DNA of 43,117 bases. It comes from Saprospiraceae bacterium. GTDB lineage: Bacteria > Bacteroidota > Bacteroidia > Chitinophagales > Saprospiraceae. The DNA lies in assembly GCA_015490715.1 (NCBI GenBank), contig WFXH01000066.1, positions 1 to 43,117 on the forward strand, written 5' to 3'. The notes beneath the pieces are model-generated. The model saw only the letters and a program-made list of their open reading frames with translations. It searched no databases and was not told the origin of the DNA. This document shows positions 26,024-33,922 of the stretch, one piece after another (positions within the stretch are counted from its first letter, which is position 1; the number at the start of each line of letters is the position of its first letter). The position numbers and the translations under genes are program-made.

Positions 26024-26077
26024 AGTAGCGAAGCTCTGCCCTGTGGAGAGGTTTGAAAAAATTAAAATGCTGATTCG

Positions 26078-27433
26078 ATGAACATAGCTGTTATTGGAAC
26101 GGGCTACGTGGGACTGGTGACGGGCACCTGTTTTGCAGAGACGGGCAATCGGGTGGTATGTGTAGACATCGATGAGGAGAAGGTGCAGAAGTTGCGTCAG
26201 GGCGTATTGCCCATTTATGAGCCTGGGTTAGAGGCTATCTTTCGGCGCAATCTTCGCGGGGGGCGCTTGCACTTTACTACGTCGTACGAAGAGGCCATTC
26301 CTCAAGCCGATATCGTCTTTTTAGCCTTGCCCACGCCTTCGGATGGCGATGGCTCTGCGGATTTGAAGTACGTATTGCAGGCTGCCGAAACGCTGGGGCC
26401 GCTCCTTCAGGGGTATACAGTAGTGGTCAACAAGAGCACGGTGCCTGTGGGTACAGCGGAGAAAGTCCGTCAGGTGCTTTCGAAATACGTAGACGAGACG
26501 CAATTCGATGTGGTGTCGAATCCCGAATTTTTGCGCGAAGGTGTGGCGGTCAACGATTTCATGCGGCCGGATCGCGTAGTGATTGGCACGCGCTCGGAGC
26601 GGGCCCGGCAGTTGATGAAAAAGCTGTATGCGCCCTTTGTCCGCCAGGGCAATCCGATACTGTTCATGGACGAGCGGAGTGCGGAGATGACCAAGTATGC
26701 GGCCAATGCCTATCTCGCCACGCGCATCAGTTTTATGAATGAAATCGCCAATCTCTGCGAACGGCTCGGCGCCAATGTCGATTGGGTGCGTCGCGGTATG
26801 GGTAGCGACAGTCGCATTGGGAAGCGGTTTTTGTTTCCCGGTGTCGGCTTTGGCGGCAGCTGTTTTCCGAAAGATGTGCGAGCACTGCGCCACATGGCCA
26901 GGGAAGTGGGGTACGATTTTAAAATCATCGACGCCGTCATCGACGTCAATGCCCGGCAAAAGTCCCTACTCGGGCAGAAGATCAAGACTTTTTTCGGTGG
27001 GAATTTAACGGGCAGAAAGATTGCCATTTGGGGATTGGCGTTTAAGCCTGAGACCGATGATATCCGCGAGGCACCTTCCCTTGAGCTCATCGACTTTCTT
27101 CTCAGTGAAGGCGCGCAGGTGCACGTCTACGATCCCGAAGCGATGGCCAACGTGGAAAAAGTATACGGAGATGCGCTCCACTACGGATCGGACATGTATG
27201 AAATCTTGCGCGATGCGGAGGCCCTGGCCATCGTGACGGAGTGGCAGGTATTTCGGACGCCTGATTTTAACCGCATGCTGGAACTGATGCGCACGCCGGC
27301 CATCTTTGATGGGCGCAATATTTACGATGTTGACGAGATCAAGAAGATGCGCTTTCACTACGAAAGCATCGGCAGGGTGCCGGTGCGGAGATATACCTCA
27401 CCGAAACATGTGGATGATGAGAGAGCCTCGTAG
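26078..27433 (+). CDS. ugd: UDP-glucose 6-dehydrogenase
   Basis: A 451-residue enzyme that makes UDP-glucuronate from UDP-glucose with two NAD. It starts MNIAVIGTGYVGLVTGTCFAETGNRVVCVDID. KSTVPVGTAEKVRQVL and NPEFLREGVAVNDFMRPDRVVIG are diagnostic of the Ugd branch. The catalytic cysteine is in PGVGFGGSCFPKDVRAL, and WGLAFKPETDDIREAPS marks the C-terminal domain. UDP-glucuronate would be one uronic building block of the surface polymer and a possible target for the AsnB-like amidotransferase. It overlaps the following aminotransferase gene by 17 bp. Confidence 0.95.
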   Translation: MNIAVIGTGYVGLVTGTCFAETGNRVVCVDIDEEKVQKLRQGVLPIYEPGLEAIFRRNLRGGRLHFTTSYEEAIPQADIVFLALPTPSDGDGSADLKYVLQAAETLGPLLQGYTVVVNKSTVPVGTAEKVRQVLSKYVDETQFDVVSNPEFLREGVAVNDFMRPDRVVIGTRSERARQLMKKLYAPFVRQGNPILFMDERSAEMTKYAANAYLATRISFMNEIANLCERLGANVDWVRRGMGSDSRIGKRFLFPGVGFGGSCFPKDVRALRHMAREVGYDFKIIDAVIDVNARQKSLLGQKIKTFFGGNLTGRKIAIWGLAFKPETDDIREAPSLELIDFLLSEGAQVHVYDPEAMANVEKVYGDALHYGSDMYEILRDAEALAIVTEWQVFRTPDFNRMLELMRTPAIFDGRNIYDVDEIKKMRFHYESIGRVPVRRYTSPKHVDDERAS

Positions 27434-28559
27434 GATACCGATGGTCGACTTAGTCGGTCAGTACGAGCGTTTGAAGCCCGACATTGACGCTGCCATTGCG
27501 GAAGTGGTGGAGAGTGCGCGCTTTATTGGAGGGCCGGTAGTAGAGCGTTTTGAGTGGGCTCTGGCCGAATATCTCGGGGTGGAGCACGTCGTATCGTGTG
27601 CCAACGGTACGGATGCATTGCAGCTGGCCTTGATGGCTTTGGATTTGCAGCCCGGCGACGAGGTGATTGTGCCGGCGTTTACCTATGTGGCTACGGCGGA
27701 GGTCATTGCCCTGTTGCGCCTGCGGCCCGTCATGGTCGATGTCGACGAGCGCACGTTTAACCTCACGGGGGCAATTGTCGAAGCTGCCATCACCGAGCGG
27801 ACCAAAGCGGTGGTGCCCGTACATCTCTTCGGGCAGGGCGCCGAGATGGACGCCATCATGGAAGTAGCAGAGCGTCACGGCTTGTACGTAGTAGAAGACA
27901 ATGCGCAGGCTATCGGCGCCCAATATGTCGACCGTGATGGGCAGAAGAGGGCGTTGGGGGCTTTTGGCAATGTGGGTACGACGTCCTTTTTTCCGTCGAA
28001 AAACCTCGGATGTTACGGCGATGGGGGTGCGCTATATACCGACGATGCGGCACTGGCCGAAAGGCTACGCATGCTGCGCAATCACGGCCAAAAGAGGCGC
28101 TATTACCATGAAATCGTAGGTGTCAACAGCCGCCTCGATGCCATACAGGCAGCAGTGCTCCACGTTAAGTTGGCCCACTTGGACGATTTTATCGCACGTC
28201 GCCGCCGCGTGGCCGATATGTACGATGCGGCATTTAGGGATATCGATGGCCTGGTCATTCCTTGGAGGGATCCGCGCGGTGATCATGTATTTCATCAGTA
28301 CACATTGCGGGTGCTGGACGGCCGGCGCGATGCGTTGCGCGCGCATCTGGAGCGCCTCGGCATATCGACCAACATCTATTATCCCGTGCCGCTGTATCGG
28401 CAGAGGGCCTTTGAGGGATGGACGGATGTCGACTATTTGCCCGTCACAGAGCGGCTCTGTGCGGAGGTGCTGTCCTTGCCCATTCACACGGAAATGGATG
28501 ATGCCACACTGGAGTACATCGTCGATGGAGTGCGGGGCTTTTTTCGTGTAGGCAGTTGA
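27417..28559 (+). CDS. WbpE/DegT-type sugar aminotransferase
   Basis: A PLP-dependent aminotransferase of the DegT/DnrJ/EryC1/StrS family, 380 residues from the ATG at 27417 or 372 from 27441 (MVDLVGQYERL). The PLP lysine is in TSFFPSKNLGCYGDGGALYT. FTYVATAEVIALL, VVEDNAQAIGA and RLDAIQAAVL are family blocks. The lysine region is closest to WbpE/WlbC enzymes, which add the 3-amino group to UDP-3-keto-GlcNAcA. This fits the adjacent WlbA-type dehydrogenases. The start is uncertain because the coding end of ugd overlaps. Confidence 0.9.
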   Translation: MREPRRIPMVDLVGQYERLKPDIDAAIAEVVESARFIGGPVVERFEWALAEYLGVEHVVSCANGTDALQLALMALDLQPGDEVIVPAFTYVATAEVIALLRLRPVMVDVDERTFNLTGAIVEAAITERTKAVVPVHLFGQGAEMDAIMEVAERHGLYVVEDNAQAIGAQYVDRDGQKRALGAFGNVGTTSFFPSKNLGCYGDGGALYTDDAALAERLRMLRNHGQKRRYYHEIVGVNSRLDAIQAAVLHVKLAHLDDFIARRRRVADMYDAAFRDIDGLVIPWRDPRGDHVFHQYTLRVLDGRRDALRAHLERLGISTNIYYPVPLYRQRAFEGWTDVDYLPVTERLCAEVLSLPIHTEMDDATLEYIVDGVRGFFRVGS

Positions 28560-28675
28560 TTAGCGAGTGGAAAGATGAACAAGTGGAGGATGTAGGTGGG
28601 AGGGATTTTTGTGCGTTATTGTACACTATGGTGAGCGATTTTATTGAAAAGCATAAAGGAATAACTGGAAATCTC

Positions 28676-28683
28676 TACCTTTG
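28676..28683 (+). promoter_or_regulatory. -7 promoter element upstream of the first wlbA-like gene
   Basis: TACCTTTG is a perfect TAnnTTTG match in the 178-bp gap between the aminotransferase and the first wlbA-like gene, 54 nt before the ATG. It implies a second transcript starting inside the locus. The palindrome AAAAAACGTTTTTT at 28709-28722 lies in the resulting leader. Confidence 0.5.
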
Positions 28684-28737
28684 CACGGGGATACACCCTT
28701 GCGGAGGGAAAAAACGTTTTTTGAGTTAAAACAGTCG

Positions 28738-29733
28738 ATGATGAAGAAGAATTTTGCACTTATTGGGGCGGCTGGTTTTGTGGCGCCGCGGCACATGAAG
28801 GCCATTAAGGAGACGGGGAATACCCTTTTGGCAGCGGTGGATCCCTTTGATTCGGTAGGCATTATTGACAGTTATTTTCCTGAAGCGGATTTTTTCACCG
28901 AGTTTGAGCGATTTGATCGCCATATTGAAAAGCTCAAGCGCTATCGAGGAATTCGATTGGACTATGTCAGTGTGTGTTCGCCCAACTACTTGCACGATGC
29001 GCACATACGATTTGGCTTGCGCAATGGAGCCGATGTCATCTGTGAAAAGCCCATCGTACTCAATCCGTGGAATCTCGACCTGTTGCGCGATGTAGAGCGC
29101 GAGACGGGGCGCAAGGTGTACAGCATCTTGCAATTGCGTCTGCATCCCAATGTCATTGCATTGAAGAAAAAGGTCGACGAAGGGCCCAAAGACAAGATAT
29201 ACGACATTGATCTGTGTTATATTACCAGTCGGGGAAAGTGGTTTTACATCAGTTGGAAAGGCGATGTAACCAAGTCGGGAGGAATTGCTACCGACATTGG
29301 CATCCACTTTCACGATATGCTCGGATGGATCTTTGGCAAGGTCAAAAAACTGGTCGTACACATACACACGCATGATCGCGTCGCTGGGTACATGGAGTTA
29401 GAGCGGGCGCGCGTGCGTTGGTTTATGAGCATCAACTACAATACCCTGCCGCGAGAGGTGCGGGAGAAGGGAATGCGGACGTATCGGTCGCTGATGATTG
29501 GATCAGAGGAATTTGAATTTAGCGGAGGTTTTACGGATTTGCACACGGACAATTATCGGTTGATATTGGAAGGGAAGGGATACGGCTTAGACGATGTCCA
29601 ACAGTCGATCGACATCACCTATCGCATTCGCAATACCAAGCCAGTGGGGTTGAAGGGCGATTACCATCCCTTTGCGCGGCTGCCGCTGGAAGAGCATCCC
29701 TTTACCAAGCCCTTGTATTCGATATACACCTGA
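28738..29733 (+). CDS. WlbA/WbpB-type UDP-GlcNAcA 3-dehydrogenase, copy 1
   Basis: A 331-residue Gfo/Idh/MocA oxidoreductase that oxidises C3 of UDP-N-acetylglucosaminuronate using NAD. The Rossmann start is KNFALIGAAGFVAPRHMKAIKETGN, and the family block CSPNYLHDAHIRFGLRNGADVICEKP carries the catalytic-region lysine. DVTKSGGIATDIGIHFHDMLGW is the substrate-binding segment of WlbA. Together with a WbpE-type aminotransferase this gives a 3-amino-uronic acid. It lies 3 bp before a closely related second copy. The ATG at 28741 is an equally good start. Confidence 0.9.
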   Translation: MMKKNFALIGAAGFVAPRHMKAIKETGNTLLAAVDPFDSVGIIDSYFPEADFFTEFERFDRHIEKLKRYRGIRLDYVSVCSPNYLHDAHIRFGLRNGADVICEKPIVLNPWNLDLLRDVERETGRKVYSILQLRLHPNVIALKKKVDEGPKDKIYDIDLCYITSRGKWFYISWKGDVTKSGGIATDIGIHFHDMLGWIFGKVKKLVVHIHTHDRVAGYMELERARVRWFMSINYNTLPREVREKGMRTYRSLMIGSEEFEFSGGFTDLHTDNYRLILEGKGYGLDDVQQSIDITYRIRNTKPVGLKGDYHPFARLPLEEHPFTKPLYSIYT

Positions 29734-29736
29734 TCG

Positions 29737-30705
29737 ATGAAGGAGTTTGCCTTGATTGGAGCGGCGGGATATGTGGCACCGCGTCACATGCGTGCCATTA
29801 AGGAGACGGGTAATGTCTTAGTAGCTGCGATGGATCCCTTTGATTCAGTGGGCATCATAGATAGCTACTTTCCCGAGGCGGATTTTTTTACGGAGTTCGA
29901 GCGATTTGATCGGCATCTGGAAAAGCGTCGAAGGCATTTGGGCAAGGCGGTGGATTACCTCAGCATTTGTTCGCCCAACTACCTGCACGACGCCCATATA
30001 CGCTTTGGTTTGCGCATCGGGGCCGATGTCATCTGCGAGAAGCCCGTCGTACTCAATCCTTGGAACTTAGAGTTGCTCGAAGAGATTGAAAGGAAAAGCG
30101 GGCGCAAGGTCTTTACTATACTCCAGCTTCGCCTGCATCCGAGTGTGATTGCACTCAAAGAGATGGTCGAGCGGGCGCCAAAAGATAAAGTCTTTGACGT
30201 AGAGCTCACCTACATCACCAGCCGCGGTAAGTGGTATTACATCAGTTGGAAGGGTGATGTGACTAAGTCGGGAGGTATAGCGACCAATATTGGCGTACAC
30301 TTTTACGACATGCTCGGCTGGGTATTTGGTAAGGTACGCCGCAATGTGGTGCATATCCACACACACGATCGCGCTGCGGGCTATCTCGAATTTGATCGGG
30401 CGCGCGTGCGCTGGTTTTTGAGCATTAATTACGAGACTTTGCCGAAGGAAATTCGCGAGCAGGGGCTGCGCACCTACCGCTCCTTGAAAATAGGTGAAGA
30501 GGAGTTTGAATTTAGCAAGGGGTTTACTGATTTGCATGTACAGAGCTATGAGAAGATACTCAAGGGCAAGGGGTTTACCCTCCAGGACAATCGGCAGGCC
30601 ATCGAAATCATCCACACCATCCGCACGGTTGAGCCCATAGGATTAAAAGGCGATTATCATCCCTTTGCGCAATTGCCGCAGACTCCCCACCCCTTTGTAC
30701 ACTGA
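29737..30705 (+). CDS. WlbA/WbpB-type UDP-GlcNAcA 3-dehydrogenase, copy 2
   Basis: A 322-residue paralog of the preceding gene, about 70 percent identical by eye along its whole length. It has the same core blocks (FALIGAAGYVAPRHMRAIKETGN, GADVICEKP, DVTKSGGIATNIGVHFYDMLGW). All recognisable catalytic elements are intact, so it does not look like a decaying copy. Differences concentrate in the last third (for example EFSKGFTDLHVQSYEKIL) and at the C-terminal tail. It could serve a second hexuronate substrate, form a heteromer with copy 1, or be a recent duplicate. Confidence 0.9.
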   Translation: MKEFALIGAAGYVAPRHMRAIKETGNVLVAAMDPFDSVGIIDSYFPEADFFTEFERFDRHLEKRRRHLGKAVDYLSICSPNYLHDAHIRFGLRIGADVICEKPVVLNPWNLELLEEIERKSGRKVFTILQLRLHPSVIALKEMVERAPKDKVFDVELTYITSRGKWYYISWKGDVTKSGGIATNIGVHFYDMLGWVFGKVRRNVVHIHTHDRAAGYLEFDRARVRWFLSINYETLPKEIREQGLRTYRSLKIGEEEFEFSKGFTDLHVQSYEKILKGKGFTLQDNRQAIEIIHTIRTVEPIGLKGDYHPFAQLPQTPHPFVH

Positions 30706-30816
30706 GATTTGTTTACTCACGGTACCCAAATTTAAAAACTCGTTTATTCCACCATGCACCTTTGTGGCGAGCAAAAATGTTATGCATATGAGAACCTATT
30801 CAAAAGGACACAGTGT

Positions 30817-31755
30817 ATGGCAAAAAACGGGCATCACTTGCACAAAGAAGTGTCGCACCTCAAAGGGAAACTACACCTACTTTCCGAACGCCTTGAAGAA
30901 CTCGAGGCGCAAAACAAAGAATTGCACATCATCATACGCCAACTTCAAGATAGCTATCGGACACTCCACGACAAGGTAGAGGACATTCAAAAGGGAGTAG
31001 TGGAGAATTACTTTCCCGACAATTTTGTCAAAGCATCGTTTCTCGAGAAGATATTTCGAGGATCGGGATTTAAAATCAAAGAGCCCTTTAATGTGCCACC
31101 ACCGCCGAAAAATTTCATCATCACGGCCAAACTCATAGGAAAATGGATTACGAATCTCTCCGTACAAGACCTCTTGTCGGCATTTAAGCGGGCCGTGTGC
31201 GGTGGGGATACGCATTTTGAGCTCTACCTGGAGTCGTATACCCCTGAGGCGATAAGCGCTGTCAACCAGCTTCTCGTATATTTTGATAGGATTGGCCTCA
31301 TAAAATGGTACCACTACAACAAAAAATATCGAATCCTGCGCGGTGAGGTCAACAAGGAGCACCACGAGGGCATCAATTTCATCACGGGCAAATGGCTCGA
31401 AATCTGGCTGTACGAATATTTTATTCACAAGCTAAGGGAAATATTCCCCGTCAAACAAATCAGGCTGTTTCAAAATGTGCGCATCCAACACCAGAGTAGC
31501 GGCAAAGACTACGAATTGGACGGAATACTGTGGTTGGACGGAGACATTTACTGGATAGAGTGCACCACGGGAGATTATGCCAAGGATTTGAAAAAGATGC
31601 AGGAACTCTGTGCGCTGTTGCCCTTTAAAAAGTGCATACTCGTATTAGACAATGTCGACCAGAGTATCGCCCAAGCTATTGAGGTTCAACACGATATCTA
31701 TGTCTTGCGCGTAGAAAACTACGCTTATGATATTCGGCGTATCGTAACTGTATGA
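30817..31755 (+). CDS. coiled-coil protein with C-terminal PD-(D/E)XK-like domain, copy A
   Basis: A 312-residue protein I cannot name. Residues about 8-60 form a coiled coil (HKEVSHLKGKLHLLSERL and following heptads). Residues about 90-190 look helical with a winged-helix-like end (VNQLLVYFDRIGLIKWYHY then KKYRILRG). The last 125 residues resemble a PD-(D/E)XK nuclease fold: GKWLEIWLYEYFIHKL, then YELDGILWLDGDIYWIECTTGDYAKD. The pattern recalls DUF1887/Card1-type nucleases (WLE, neiD, IECKT), but the lysine is replaced by Thr. An ATG at 30754 is possible; the weak -7-like CACCTTTG at 30757-30764 favours 30817. Base composition looks somewhat more AT-rich than the neighbours. Related to the next gene. 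Confidence 0.75.
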   Translation: MAKNGHHLHKEVSHLKGKLHLLSERLEELEAQNKELHIIIRQLQDSYRTLHDKVEDIQKGVVENYFPDNFVKASFLEKIFRGSGFKIKEPFNVPPPPKNFIITAKLIGKWITNLSVQDLLSAFKRAVCGGDTHFELYLESYTPEAISAVNQLLVYFDRIGLIKWYHYNKKYRILRGEVNKEHHEGINFITGKWLEIWLYEYFIHKLREIFPVKQIRLFQNVRIQHQSSGKDYELDGILWLDGDIYWIECTTGDYAKDLKKMQELCALLPFKKCILVLDNVDQSIAQAIEVQHDIYVLRVENYAYDIRRIVTV

Positions 31756-31768
31756 AAAAGATAGGAAC

Positions 31769-32860
31769 ATGCGTCAGTGGTGGGAAGTCCTAAAACGATG
31801 GATTTTTGGTAAAAGGGCAGTGAACACTTCAACTGCGACCTCGAGGACAGTACAGCGCGAGGTTGACCAGCACATCGCTCAGCTGCACTATAAGATCAAT
31901 AGCCTGGAGGAAGAGCTTCAAAGTCTAAAAACCGAAAACTTGCGGTTGAAGGCCTTTAACGTCGACCTGCAGCTCAAAAATGGAGAACTTGAATCCCAAG
32001 CATCGCAGTTGAAATCCGAGAATGCCGAGCTCAACGCGCGCGTTGAAATTCTCCAGGATAAGGTGCAGATTCTCGAAGAGCGTCGCGACGACTATACCTA
32101 TACGGTGGAGGACTTAAGCCGTCAAAACCACGGCACACTGGACTTGGTCTCCCACATCAACAGTAAAGGCTATAGAGTGAAGCCGAAGGGAAATGTGCCC
32201 ATTTGGCCGATGGAGTACATCGAAGTGGCAAGGCATATCGGGAAGAACTATCGCGTTCACCTCGTCTCGGAGCTCCTCAAAACCTTGAAGCAATCGGCAG
32301 CGATCAAACAAGCTAAGAGCCTGGACGTTGCTAAAGAGGATCGGAGCGATATTGACGTAGTAGTAGGGCTTTGCCGCAAGATGCAAGCATGTGGATTGAT
32401 TCATAAATTTACACATGGAAGTAATGGTCGATATATTCGCAAGCTCAAAGTGAATACGGACAACGAGCATCATGTGGGCTTTGTTACAGGTGTGTGGTTA
32501 GAGCTGTTTGCGAAGCATGAGCTGTGTACAATGATCCAGCATATCAATGGGGGAAAGATTCCGCCGCACATTCACGGCTTGAAGATTAAGTCCAGGCATG
32601 GAAGGTGGCATGAATTGGATTTTATACTCAAGATCCACGATCAGTATATTTGGATGGAAATGACGACGGGGAATTATCAAAAGGATGTGGAGAAGATGAG
32701 GGAATTGCGGGATGCATTGGAGTTTGACCAGTACGTCATGGTGGTGACGGATATGGGAGCGACGTGTGCGGATGAGATTCGGTTGAACGAAGGCATAGAG
32801 GTGGTGCGCGTGGAAAATTTTGAAGAGGACTGTCGCCGCATCATACAAAGAGCCAGTTAG
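31769..32860 (+). CDS. coiled-coil protein with C-terminal PD-(D/E)XK-like domain, copy B
   Basis: A 363-residue relative of the preceding gene, 13 bp after it. Residues about 27-120 are a long coiled coil (VDQHIAQLHYKINSLEEELQ and following heptads with LKTENLRLKAF). A helical, winged-helix-like region follows (VVVGLCRKMQACGLIHKF, RYIRKLKV). The C-terminal domain has VTGVWLELFAKHEL and HELDFILKIHDQYIWMEMTTGNYQKDVEKMRELRDAL, aligning with copy A at G-x-WLE, ELD and E-[CM]-TTG-x-Y-x-KD. No signal peptide or membrane span is seen. Its stop codon shares a base with the GTG of neuB (TAGTG), so it is translated as part of the sugar operon. Function is unknown. Confidence 0.75.
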   Translation: MRQWWEVLKRWIFGKRAVNTSTATSRTVQREVDQHIAQLHYKINSLEEELQSLKTENLRLKAFNVDLQLKNGELESQASQLKSENAELNARVEILQDKVQILEERRDDYTYTVEDLSRQNHGTLDLVSHINSKGYRVKPKGNVPIWPMEYIEVARHIGKNYRVHLVSELLKTLKQSAAIKQAKSLDVAKEDRSDIDVVVGLCRKMQACGLIHKFTHGSNGRYIRKLKVNTDNEHHVGFVTGVWLELFAKHELCTMIQHINGGKIPPHIHGLKIKSRHGRWHELDFILKIHDQYIWMEMTTGNYQKDVEKMRELRDALEFDQYVMVVTDMGATCADEIRLNEGIEVVRVENFEEDCRRIIQRAS

Positions 32861-33891
32861 TGGGATCGAGGGATATAGAGCTCATAGCCGAGATAGGTCA
32901 GGCGCATGAGGGCAGCTTAGGCATGGCGCATGCCTATATCGACGCCCTGCGAGACACGGGTGTGGACGTCATCAAGTGGCAGGTGCACATTGCGGAGGCG
33001 GAGAGCAGTCCTGAGGAGCCCTTTCGCGTGCGCTTGAGTAGTCAGGATGCATCGCGTATGGACTACTGGCGTCGGATGGAGTTTACATTGCCGCAATGGA
33101 GAGAGCTCAAGGCACACTGTGAGGAGGCAGGGATGGAGTTTTTAGCATCGCCCTTTTCGGTCAAGGCGGTGGAATGGCTCGAAGAGCTCGGCGTACGGCG
33201 TTACAAGATCGGCTCAGGAGAGGTGACCAATTTTCTCCTCTTAGAGCGCATTGCGCAAACGGCGAAGCCCGTCATCCTGTCGTCGGGCATGAGCAGTTGG
33301 GAGGAGCTCGACGAGGCGGTGCACTTTTTACGGCCTCGTATAAAACAGTTGGCCGTGTTGCAGTGTACGACGGCGTATCCTACCGCTCCGGAAGAGTACG
33401 GTTTAAACCTCATTGGGGCCCTAAAAGAGCGTTATCCCGATGTACGGGTGGGCTTTTCGGATCATTCGGGAGACATCTATGCGCCACTGGCTGCCGCAGT
33501 GTTGGGGGCTGAGATATTGGAATTTCACGTCGTGTTTGACAAGCGCATGTTTGGTCCCGATGTGCAGGCGTCGATATCCATCGATCGGGTGCGGGATCTC
33601 GTCCGCGGAGTGCGGACACTTCAGCGCGCCCTGAGCCATTCCGTAGACAAGGTATTGACACCGTCTCTTCAAGCGGTCAAGGGCATCTTTGAAAAGAGTC
33701 TGGCGGTCAGCCGCGACATGCGTGCTGGTGAACGCATTCGACTGGAAGACCTGGAGGCAAAAAAGCCCGCAGGCATGGGTATACCGGCACGGGAGTTTGA
33801 ACGAGTTCTTGGTAGGCGGTTGCGCAGGGCAAAACACGCGTATGAGTTTTTGAAAGACGAGGATCTCGATGAGCCGGAGGGCCCGAAATAG
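32860..33891 (+). CDS. neuB: NeuB-type N-acetylneuraminate/nonulosonate synthase
   Basis: A 343-residue enzyme that condenses an N-acyl-mannosamine (or 6-deoxy diamino analogue) with PEP to make a nine-carbon acid. The barrel starts IELIAEIGQAHEGSLGMAHAYIDALRDTGVDVIKWQ and includes FLASPFSVKAVEWLEELGVRRYKIGSGEVTNF, SSGMSSWEELDEAV, LQCTTAYPT and VGFSDHSGD. The C-terminal SAF/antifreeze-like domain covers about residues 280-340 (SLAVSRDMRAGERIRLEDLEAKKPAGMGIPAREFERVLGR). It starts at GTG overlapping the upstream stop. With NeuC and NeuA downstream and no LegB/PseB-type dehydratase visible, a Neu5Ac-like product is the simplest reading. Confidence 0.92.
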   Translation: MGSRDIELIAEIGQAHEGSLGMAHAYIDALRDTGVDVIKWQVHIAEAESSPEEPFRVRLSSQDASRMDYWRRMEFTLPQWRELKAHCEEAGMEFLASPFSVKAVEWLEELGVRRYKIGSGEVTNFLLLERIAQTAKPVILSSGMSSWEELDEAVHFLRPRIKQLAVLQCTTAYPTAPEEYGLNLIGALKERYPDVRVGFSDHSGDIYAPLAAAVLGAEILEFHVVFDKRMFGPDVQASISIDRVRDLVRGVRTLQRALSHSVDKVLTPSLQAVKGIFEKSLAVSRDMRAGERIRLEDLEAKKPAGMGIPAREFERVLGRRLRRAKHAYEFLKDEDLDEPEGPK

Positions 33892-33922
33892 GAATTTGTT
33901 CCTTTAAACGAGCGTAAAACAG

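Noticed and set aside
28560-28737. Short gene in the gap before the first wlbA-like gene
   Set aside because: No frame there has a plausible start, length or motif; the gap holds a -7 box and a small palindrome.
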